Positions 36,001 through 48,000 of a stretch of DNA of 64,000 bases are shown in pieces. Source of the stretch: Trachythela sp. YZ-2020 (lineage: Eukaryota; Cnidaria; Anthozoa; Malacalcyonacea; Clavulariidae); NCBI GenBank assembly GCA_016169945.1, contig JADLSH010000358.1:5551001-5615000 (forward strand), read 5' to 3'. The number at the start of each line of letters is the position of its first letter. Position 1 is the stretch's first letter. The position numbers and the translations under genes are program-made. The notes under the pieces were generated by a model. That model saw nothing but the letters and a program-made list of their open reading frames with translations. It had not been told where the DNA came from and searched no databases.

Positions 36001-39000
36001 ATGCTTTAAACCATTAAGCTGCAGTCCGTACTACCACAGGTGTATATTCTTTTACTCTGTCTAATGCCAGAAGATGTTACTCATCACAGGGTAGTACATT
36101 TGCTAATTGTTTTACTAACCAAGGGAGAACCTTGCATGTTAATTGTTATAACATTTGGCTCCTTCAGATGTGCAAAACTAATGTCGTGATACTTTGTAAA
36201 TGACTAATTGTTGTTGTTGTTGTTTAGGGACTTATACCTATTAGGGGATTGTATAACATTAATAAGATATTGGGACCTATTCGATTAGTCAAAGCTAATG
36301 ACTATTGACACTGTCAATAATTAATTGTACTTAATTTAATAAGTTGTTGGCATGGTGATATAATCAGTTTGTTGAAAACACAACGATTATTTATTTACCA
36401 AATTTATTTGGTTAATAAATAATCATGGTATCTTCCACAAAAATTCAATTAATAGTACTTGTTCACTTTTGGAATTCTTAACACCTATCAATATTAGGTC
36501 TCAGACATAATGTAAGACTTACAATTGATAGGGGCTGATAATGTAAATACTGTTTTGTAAATATAATAATTGTGAATACAACATTTACCACATTTGAAGC
36601 AAAATATGAATGAAGTTGCAACATGGTCAATATTGTCTGATGTTAGAAAGGAATTACTGTTAAGGTTGTGAAGATTCTGTGTTCACTGTCCTAAAACTCT
36701 AGAGCTTTTATGAATCTTCCCTGAGCAGAGCTGGAGAAATTTAACCCCTTTAAGTAGCATTGCACCCCAATGCACCACATGCTACTTTATTTAACTCTGT
36801 TCCACCGCCAGTAATTTTACTCATCAAGGGGAAAGTGCTGGCACTAAATGGGTTAATCAGACTATCTGCCCATGTGTCTTGTTAACCTTTACATGGTATT
36901 GTGCCCCAATGCACCTTACTTTGTTATTTTACTGTCTAATGCCAGACGATTTTACTCATCAATGGGAGGGTGCTGGCACTGAATGGGTTAAACATTAATT
37001 CCCCCATATCATGTTATATCCAAAAGATGGTCATTGTGTGAGAATTTCTATTTGAAGACATACAATTACAAAGATAATAGAAAGCAATTTAATACATAAT
37101 TTTGATATATACAGTGAAATATTTACAATTGCAAAGATGATAGCATCACTTTCTTTTCAAATCTGTCCTTGGGGCTTTCTTTTTTAGTTGCTTTGCTTTT
37201 ATATTATATTTAGTGATCAAATCTCTAGCATAAGAAAATGAACGAACTCTTACATACAGTTTAATAATATTTTCCAAGCACAGTTTCTGTGCAGAACTGG
37301 ACAGTTGGCCTTCTGTTGACACAATGTTATCCCACAAGGATTTAACAATGGGTGAGCTTAGGGTTAAGTTTACTATCGTTTCAAGAGGGATATTTCTCAG
37401 AACTGTATCACTTTGGTCGACATGTTCCCTGAAACAAATCTCTGTAATTTCTACTATCTTTACCAAGTCCCTGCAAGGTGTAACAAGGCCTCCTCTTGTT
37501 CTAGCAGAAATGTAGTTGTTGGGCTCTGAACTTTTAACACTCTGCAATAATCTCTGTAGCTCCTGGCTGTTTTCTCCTTTCTTGGTTCTACTCAGTTGGT
37601 AGAGTTTTGCAATTACATACCCTGCAACATAGGTGAGAGGTCCATACTCTGCTGGGCCAAGTTGTGCCTGTTCCTTTGGCATGCTTTCGGTCAAGGTTTT
37701 ACTGCTGTTATAAAACTTTATCAAACGTTCTGGGAGATGAATCATAATCAAGTTGGCTACTCTGTAATCTTGACAAGACAGTAGTTCACAGGAGCGTGGG
37801 ATTAAACCATAAAATAATTCCAAAAGCTTGTCTTGATTCTTCTTCCTACAGAATGTTTGGTAGATTGGCAGCAAAGCACTGAACAAAGCTTCAGTAGAAG
37901 ATACTGTGTCCAATCCAGAAATTATTTCTGCACCACAGAGTTTCTCCTCTATTATCGTGTCTTTGATTGCTTTGACAAAAGTATCACTAGGATGACTTCC
38001 TGAAGACCCCTCAGGCTCAGAGTGTTTTGAATTCGTATGTCTTGTCAGACCACCTTTCGACTTGCAAACTTTGTCGCATAAACTACAAGGAATAGCCACA
38101 GATACCTCAAAGTTAAATAAATCATCATAATCGTATGACCACTCAGAATACGCCATAAAATCGTCTTCGTGTTCGCCTTCATTTCCCCGTCGTAAACTAC
38201 GTTCACTGTCGTCAATACTTGTCTCACCGACCTCAAATTCTTCACGCAGCTCTTCTGCTTCCATATTGCCCTCCATTACAGTAAAAAACCTTCGAACGAT
38301 CAGAAAAAAGCACTTTTGATAGCTGTAACCTGATATTCTGCTAATGTTTTCCTACAAACGCCACTCATCGCACCCCCGTATCTCGTCACGTGATACTTTT
38401 TTCCTTTGATCCCCAACATCATTCGCCGCCCCCTTTGAAGTTTCGCCGCTAGCCTAACCATCTAGTTCTATTAACCGTGGTTAAACCAGTAGATGTATAG
38501 GACGGCCGATAGGTCTCCGGTCAAAATGACCGGTCAGCTTGATTTTAGCTCGGTCAACATCTGTTTTTGACCGGTCACTAATACGCATATACTAACAGTG
38601 AAACAAATCATAAGAATTTGTTCAGAGACATCGCTTTTATTGTTTCACAGTGACGTTCTAAACGCTCAAGACGTTAGCAATCACCGTGTATTTAGGTGAA
38701 TAGGCTACGTTATCAGTGTTACTGTAGTGCTTTCAGGTAAATCTTTATCATAAGGATTTAAAATTCTAGCGGAAGGCATGAAAATGTGGCCGGTCAAAAT
38801 GGCCGGCGAGGTTTAAAAGTGACCGGTAAACGGATATTTTGAGCCCCGCTATAGTAGATCGATACATAAAGACAATGAAAGAGAAACTTGGAGCAAGTCT
38901 AGTCGCTTCGGTTCAGTTTTGAACAGAGATTTTCCGAAGTTGACAAGTCTCTATTTCTCGCTCCGCCACCCCTCGCTACGTGATGTTATTTACACATCGA

Positions 39001-42000
39001 TACAGAAAGACATGTAATGAAAGAGAGACTTAATCAGACGGGTTCGTTACCGAGACAAATTTAATCGTACAAAGTCCTGCATTTTTCAAATAAGATAATT
39101 TGAACCTTACCTATCTTCAATATCTTGCCTAGGCTGAAATGCCTCCTACAAATTAATTAATTAACAGTATTTCAATTAATTCTGAGGGGGAAACGTTTAA
39201 AATGTTGAGTTACCAACGATCAAACCATTGAGTAGAGTACTACTCAAATTTTGGACATTTAAGAGCTACTGTTCTTGGGCATAACATTATCATGATGGAG
39301 TAACTCAAGGTATATATATATTAGGCAGAATTATACAGTTTAGCCACATTTGCGGCAAAACTTACATTAGCCAACGTGTAATCTTCGAGTTGCATTTCTG
39401 CGCTGATATCCTGAGAATCAAATTGGAATTCCTGCTCTTCGCTAAATACAAAATCTGAAAAGATAGCAATTCAACAATTAGCTCTGTTTATTTGTTGGAT
39501 GACTACCCACATTACTAAGATATGTCAATCAGTATTTTACCATTTGCATAACATTAGACAAATGAGGAAGTTCTTATCGAACGAAACCACTAAATTTCTT
39601 GTGCAAGCAGTGATAATGGCACGCATTGACTACTGCAATAGTCTCTGCATGTACGGTTACCAGCTGTGCATCTTTCCAAGTTACAGCGTTTACAGAACAC
39701 TGCAGCACGAGAATATACACCCAGAATCTGCCATATAACGCCCGTATACTATATATGCATTGCATTGGCTGCCTGTGAGGTTTCGAATCTGTTATAAAAT
39801 TGCTGTGATCACCTTTAAAGCTATTCACAATCTAGCTCAAGTGTACTTAAAGGAACTCATAAACATTATGGATAGAGTCTATGCTATAACATGAGGTCTA
39901 ATACTGGTAGAACTCTGCAAGACTCAACAGCTAAGTTCAAGCTGTTGGATTTGGAACAATCTACCATGCTCTATGAGAAATGAGGAACATTTTTAATAAG
40001 TTTAAGAGCCTCCTTAAGACTCATTATTTTAGGGAGGCATACATGTATTTGACCTATAAATCTATTGAGATTTTATTTTGTATTATTTTATGTGGTTGTA
40101 TATAATTATTTTAGTTTTATAAGTAGGTTATCTTAGCATAGTAATTTTATTCTATATATAATTATATATACATATATTTGCATTAGTAATGTAATGCGCA
40201 TTTGATCATATTCAAATGCTAAAATGCGCAATATAAGTATTAAATATTATTATTATTATTTGTTTGTAGGAAATTTACGTATTACTCAACGAGAAATATC
40301 TATCTTTGACACTCAATAAAAAGCATTCCTCGAACGCAAATTTGTTTGTACGGTTTCTGACCAATTGTAATAAGCAAATACATGCGGTAAAGACATTTAA
40401 GAGATAAAATTGATTTCACTTTTTCGTCTAAAACTTTTAATATTGAAATTTATGTATTGAATATTAAAGCTCTAAATTGTGATTATACTTGTAAATTTAA
40501 TAAAAGTTGAAGATTTCTATAACTAAATACAAAGCATGAAGAGTTAATGCAAGTATATATGCAGATCTAGAAAAGCCAGACAATCGTTTAGCCTTAAACT
40601 TGCTCCAAGTCCCTCTTTTGTCTGGGTACTGTGTCGATCCACTATAGTGTGCATAACATGACGTAGCGGGGTAAGAGAGAGCGAGAAAAGGGACTTTAGC
40701 CAATGTTCGAGTCAGAATTATAGTCAGAATTGTATAGTTTTTCTGAAAGGAAAAGTATATATCTGTCAAAGGAATAAATTTGTTTAGTTTTATACGTTTT
40801 TATTCAGTCTTGTTTAGTCTTGTTATCTTCAGAAGAAATTTATTGAGATCTATCTGAGACGTTTTAACCAGAGATTAAAAAAACAGGATTGTATTGTGTT
40901 AGCTTACATCCGGACCGAATATTGTTGACTGTTGGGATTCCTCGCTCCCCCTCGCGCGGTACGTCATGTTATCCGCAATAATAAGGTAGGCCTACTTGAC
41001 AAACAGAGACTTGGAGCAAGTCTACTTTAGACTGAAACTCAAAGAAATCCTTATAAATAACAACGAACATCACGACGGGACGAATATTTGCCATTGCTTT
41101 TAATCTAGGGTGCACCTTAGTGATTTATATTGCATTTATATCGAAATGGTACAAACCTTTATCGCCAAAAAACGTCTCACTCTCCGTAATATCATCCCCG
41201 CTTCCTGACGAATCTTCTGCAGAACATAAAAAGTAAACATTACACAACAAGAAAAACATACGCACGTTTACACAATAAATTGGAAGAAGTTGCAATATTG
41301 TACTCGCTATAATTTTCTAAGCTAGATTCCCAGAGTTGCAAATAAGCTGCGGGTATGAGGGGTACCATCCGTGAGGAATGTTTACTGGCATTGAGGAAAG
41401 CTGAAAGTGAAACACTGCAAAAAAAACATTGCAAAGCAGTAAATATTAGACTAGTCAGGCTAGAATTAGTAGCAACAGTCAGTACTGCAATGGCCAACTC
41501 GGAAAATTTCCAGTTATTTTGAGGAAGGTTGGGAAAACCCAAAATCCTACCCAGAGGAAGGTTGAAAAGTTTTGCAACTCTGTAGATTTCCATTCGATTC
41601 ACTCATTAGATTCTTTGTCCCCGAGCCGGCGCAAAGCGCCGTGCGAGGGTACTAATTCCGCTCGGATATTTACACCCGGGTATGTGAAAACACAGTGGAA
41701 CTAGAAATACATGCATGCAGAATCCCCTCGCCCATTTGAACCAAACAATTTACTCTCCAAAGTTATTTTAACATGAAGTACTGAGTCGACGAATGTAACC
41801 ATGGTAACACGCAACATGTATATTTTTTATATTTTAATTTGTACAAATATTATTTTGTTTTTAACTATAAAATTATCATTTGCCCAACTATATAAAGTGG
41901 GTATGCTATTATGTACTCTTTTAGCTTTGATTTACTGTAACATTCAACCTTCGACGTTCACAAAACGTTTCGAAATTTTCAAAAAACTTCAACTGCTTTT

Positions 42001-45000
42001 CGAGGAGTATTTTTATACTTCGCACTTGCTTTTGCAATGAAGTTTTTGAGATTTATTGTTTTTTATTTTTCTATAACATATTTGAATCAATACTAAAATA
42101 CTCTTAAAGATCAATCAATGTTGCCAGTATTGACCACACAGAATGATATACACATTTTCAAATTCACAAACTATACTGCATGCTATGTTAAAAAATCGGC
42201 AAAGCAAGCATGCAAAATAGACACTTGCCTGTTTAAAACGCTCCTTTTTCGGTATTTCGACTGTTTTTCCTCTTGTTAATTTGCCTCTAAATAATTTTCA
42301 TTTATCCAAACTTACTTACATAGAGACTTACTTATAAAATGTGTGCAAAACTTTTTTGAAAAAAGTTTGCAAAATGGAAGTCTTCTCTGGGCTTGAACTT
42401 GCGCATGCGCATAACTTACGAAAAGGTCGAGTCCATGACAAAAAAAAATGGCGGACGACTTTGCATTCCACAATGTTTTCACATACCCGGGTGTAAATCT
42501 CCGAGCAGAATTAGTACCCTCGCACGGCGCTTCGCGCCGGCTCGGGGATAAAGTGGAATCCAAAGTCGTCCGCCGCGATGTCGTGGACGGTTCAGGGTTT
42601 TCTACGTTATACGCATGCGCGAATTCAGGTCGAGAGAAACATACGGATAAACATTTTTAAAAGATTTACGGATAAAGATTTTGTTATTCATCAAAAATGA
42701 GTTTTAATACTCGGGCTATTGGAAAAACATACCGATAAACAGAGTCTTCAAAACAAGATAAACAAGATAAACGAGAAGGAGTCGAATGGCTGGAAAAAGG
42801 ACACTGTCTATTTTTCATATTTTAGTTTGTGGATTTGCAAAAGCGTATGTCACTCTGTGAGGTTATTATAATATCGATTAAACCTAAAAGGTATTTTAAC
42901 AAGTTTAAATTTGAATTTTGGAGAAACAACGTAATGTCAAAAACTTCATTTTAAAGATAAATTAAAAAATATATACTCAATTGTCAAAAAACAGTTGAAG
43001 TTTTCTGAAAATTTTTGACGTTTTTGTGAAATGTCTAAGGTTAAATTTTACAACAATCAAAGCTAAAAGAGTACGTAATAACATATCTACTTTATATAGT
43101 GGGGCAATTCATAATTTTATAGTTAAAAGTACAAATATTTATATTACTCTTTTATCATTTTGTACCAAAAGTAAAAAAATTGTGTGTTGCTATGGTTAAA
43201 ATGATTGACCGAATACTTCATGTTACAATAAATTGTGGGAAGTATAATTCCTGAGTTCGAATAGGCGAGGGGATTCTGCATGAGTGTATTTCTAGTAGGC
43301 CTATATCTAGCTCCATCAACAACGGCTCGGTATTAGAATACGTAAAGACGGTAATCGGTATTAGAATACCTCGTATATGGAACCATCTTGTTGACAAACA
43401 GGAACAACGTTTGTACAACGTTTAAATCGCAATTTAGCTTCTTCTTTGTACACGTACATGTTATAACGAGGGATTCTTGAAATAATGCACCTCTTTTCGT
43501 GGTCTCAGAAGTTCAATTTCGCGCTTTACAAGAGCATTTCGTTTCTATTTGCTTTCGTGAAAAAAGGTTGACCGAGGTTTGACTGAGGTTTGACCGAGTT
43601 TAACGTAGGTATGACCGAGGTTAACCGCGGTTTTTGTTAGGTTATTTCTGGACATATATAACATGGTACTTGTATTTCAAATTTAATGTTTCTTTTTGTA
43701 TTCACTTGGCCCGCAGTTTCGGATTCCCTTCCCTGATATAGGTTTGTGTATAATAGTATTAAAAATATACATAAAAATATTACTCGACTGTGATTGGTTG
43801 ATTTCAGTGCAGTTAATCCAAACAAGCAGTGCAAAATTCTGTAACAGCAGTGCAAAAATATGTAACAGTGCAAAAATTTGTAACAAACTCATCTGAATGG
43901 TCGAAAAAACAAACATTCCTAAAATCAACCAATCAGTTTAGGCAGTTTCTGCCCGCAAATGACGGCCACAGATTGCTCCAAAACTAAACAAATATGGCTA
44001 AACAAAGTTGAGTTCTGGCCGAAAATATGGCTTCTATATTTATTCGAAATTAACAAGACTTTAACTTAAACAACTTTAACTTAAACTTGCTTGGTTATGT
44101 GAAACTTTCAAGCCGTTGCTGATTAAAAAAAATTTATAAGAAGCGGTGAAAATTTTATCGGTAGACGGCTCGACGAAACTTGTATTAAAGTTGAAAGTGC
44201 AGTTGTGTCGAACATTTTTATGTATATTATTAATAAGTATAGGCATGGTTTCTCGTGAAATTTGGATAAAGCATTCACTCGTGAGTTTTTCAAAGACATC
44301 AAATAGCACTCTCTATTTTGAGGTCTTTGAAAAACTCACTCGTGCATGTTATAGCCAAATTGCACTCGAAACCATACTATTACCTACACATACAAGACAA
44401 ATTACATGACGAAGTAAATATAAACACGTTAAACAGTACATAGACAAGAAGTAATATCAGTAAACTAAGCTAAGATCTCAAAAAACCCAAATACGGCACA
44501 CCTGAAGCTTTGGCAAGTAAATAATCGTGGTGTGTACCGACCATAAAAACAAAACAACTACATTATATTCATGGACTATATGTATAATTATAATTATAAT
44601 AACTACTATTATGTATACAGTACCAGGTTGTTGATCTGTAGGTGTGTCTTTCTTACTCAATATACTCTGAACTTCCTTGTCGTCAGCACTGAATGATGCT
44701 TCAACAGCCGGACCTAAAATAAAGTAAATGTTTTCAATATGACATATAATCGTATAGCAATAATTCAAAAATCTGCCAGTCCAAGGAGAAAAAAATAAAT
44801 AGATTGAATCGAACTCAGCCATTGCTATTTATAAAAGTTAACTTCTATGTATATTTATTTGTATAAGATTCCTGAATGATATATTGATTTTGGGCAATGG
44901 TTTTTCATTTAATGTTTGCCTCAAACGAAAAATATATTATGCTTTTATTCTCAAGTTATTCTTGAAAGCAAATCAATAAATAACCCAATTTAAATTTGAA

Positions 45001-48000
45001 AGCAAATACTGGTGTATGTACCACAGAATACCACGGTGCCACAGAATACCAGTCTTATTTATTGATCTTATAAAATTTGGAGGAAACATACTATATACTT
45101 TATTTTTGTGAATATATATTAGTTTTAGTTGACATATAAAAAACAAAAAATGAATATTTTCTTTAAAATTCTAAAATTCTTTAAAATAATCAGGATTAAC
45201 AAAAAATAACATTGTATGTTTTTGATCCTTTTTTCCCGCATAATGCCTGTAAATTCGAAAGTTTAAAAATAAGTTTGCAAACCAGTATAATTTATGTTGA
45301 TCACGACTTTTTCTATGCAACACAACATTATTACTATACAGGAATCACACCGAGGAATCAATTTTACCATTGAAAAACTGAATTTTTCAAAATTATTGAC
45401 AAACGTGGTATTCGTTGGTTACACCACTGGTATGCTGTACTGATTTTAGTATTTACCTTTCACTAAATTAAGTTAGCAATATACTACAGTATTATCACAC
45501 AACATGACACACCAAATCCTGGTACAATTTGATAAACCGTTGCTTATTTATCTCTGCACTGGTATTCTGTGGTACATTAGAGTTTATTCCACAGAATGTT
45601 CAATTAAAAAATAATAAGAAGTCACATTATATATATTTGACAAAATATATGGGGGGTTACGACCACTTAGTGAGTTCGATGTTCTAGGGGATCGGGTTTA
45701 TGAGGGCTCTATGGAGATTATTACTCCAATGGCATTCCCGAAGTATGGGGGACTATTTCCCCAGGACAACAACAATAGGGCTGTAATGAAGGTTATAATT
45801 GGTTCACTTCACCCCGATCTCTATCTCCCACAATAATTTTGTGTGCGATCTTATATCTATCTGGTATTTTTCATCTATAATATGCTTGGATCATGAAACC
45901 AAAAAAACAACACTCTGTCCAAGCTCGCTCTAAAGTGAAAAATCAAATACTGTCATGACTTACTATTTTGGTTGACAGCTTCTGTGGCTGCCGGTGTTGC
46001 ACTGGCTGGTGAACAATTACTTTGCACAGCTTTGCCAAGGCTCGAAGGACTTGGTGGCATTAGCTCAGAAAAATTACACGAATACATGACCTTGATTATA
46101 TTCCATGTCTGTGCCTCATGACGAAGTCCAAGCTTACCACATTGCTGAAAAATAATTAAAATAAATTATCAGCTTCTCTCTGAGACCTCCAATGGCAAAA
46201 AATAATTTATGGAAAAACTGCAAACTACCCTGGGGAAATGTTGGCTGCAGCTACAAGCTAGACATAATAAATATTTGCATACAAAATGAAATTACCGTAT
46301 TAAATGGCGTCACCAAATTGTACTTTACATTTACAGGTTATTCCATCTGATGGTAATATAATATCATGCATAATAAATAAACAGCACATTCTATTAATGA
46401 AGCCTATCATACCTTAGCATTGTGGTCGCACAGTTCGCCAAAAGGTCGTCCACTAAGAAGATAATTTTTGGCCAATATCTTGAAACGCTCCAGGTCCTAG
46501 AAATATTGAGAACGAATGATATTATTGATATGAAAAAACTAAACCCCAGCTGTGCGAGCGTAATACACCCTTTCGATAATTACGTCACGAATACTTCCTT
46601 GGCCTGGGAGCCTCGCTTTCATGAATCAAGAAGAAATGCAATTCGCTCACGATTCATGAGAATGAGGCTCCCAGGCCAAGGAGAGATTTGTGACGTAATT
46701 ATCGAAAGGGTGTATTGGGGTATTTTATTGTTCGTGCATAATCATTAATTGATATTAGGGCCATTTATACGGGACAAAATAAGACGCGTCTTATGTAAGA
46801 CGCGAACTTGTCGTATAAAAGGCACAAAATTCTTGTTCGCGTCTTATCTAAGTCGCGTCTTGGATAAGCCACAAAAACCCTCGTATCTTTTCGCGTACTT
46901 TTCGCGTACTTTTCGCGTACTTTTCGCGACTTACATAAGACAAATGTAGAAATATTCTAGCTACGTATGCGTGAAACTCTGTGCGTGAAAACTGGAACAA
47001 TGGAAAAAGGCTCTAGCTCAAATTATTAAAAATTAAGATGCGAATGATTTATACAATACCTTCGCGTCGTATGTAAGACGCGCTCGTATAGATAGTAAAG
47101 TTCGCGTCTTACATAAGACGCGTCTTATGTAAGACGCGTCTTATTTTGTCCCGTATAAATGGCCCTCATTTCGGAATTTCCATATATTGGATTACCAGAA
47201 TGTTGTGGAAGTGCAGATACAATTATATAGCTCCAAAAACTTGTATTTGCTGTATTGATTTCTGAAGACGTACATTACGACTTACATTTTGACTGTCAGC
47301 AGTAAAACTATACAGCGTGCTAGTAACTGCAGTGACTTCCTCAACCTTGGCTGGCTGCTGAATACGGATCGCACCCAGTGAAGCAGTCAAATGCGCATTA
47401 AATTTCCTGAAATGAAAACGAGAATTACACCATTCCGAGAACGTTAGAGTATACCTTAAAGACTATTGAAGTTTACGACGCTTTTGATACATTTAAGGAA
47501 AACATCGATGATAAAAGTTGCACATGTACTATGAATAATTCTGCCAAGTCTGGACTTAAGATCACTACTAATGAAGATCCTAGACTGGAGTGTCGAAACG
47601 TTTGGTCGTGAATTTGATCTGTTCGTGGTTTGGGTTCGTAGTAGTGCGAAAAGAGTAGCGAGCAATTTTTATCGAAATTGAACCAAAATTAAATCAATTT
47701 GTTTTTGGCCTATGGCCATTAGCTCCACAAATTTTCATATTCAAATATTTGATATTTATTGAGTTATTGTACTCAGAGACAAACAAACAAACAAACAAAC
47801 AAACAAACAAACAAACAAACAAACAAACAAACAAACAAACAAACAAACAAACAAACAAACAAACAAACAAACAAACAAACAAACAAACAAACAAGCAAGC
47901 AAACAAACAAACAAACAAACAAACACACACACACACACACACACATGTACTTGCGGAGATAACAAAAAAACATACTGTTTCGGTTTCGGCTCAGGTGGAG

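Larger units (their letters stand above)
32223..38487. mobile_element. P-like THAP DNA transposon, 6265 bp
   Basis: 40-bp perfect inverted ends (GGTTAAACCACGGTTAATAG..TAGGCTAGC at 32223-32262; inverse at 38448-38487). Subterminal inverted copies of TCACGTGACGAGATA(A/C)GG lie near 32306 and 38385. Contents are a broken THAP/P-type transposase rightward (32464-35633) and an intact zinc-finger ORF leftward (38276-37146), convergent, with several copies of a dispersed repeat between them. I could not find the 8-bp target duplication expected for P elements: flanks are ATAAACGA and AGTAGATG. Confidence 0.8.

Noticed and set aside
32223..38487. An 8-bp target duplication for the P-like element
   Set aside because: I compared ATAAACGA with AGTAGATG and shifted versions and found no match, so none is claimed.
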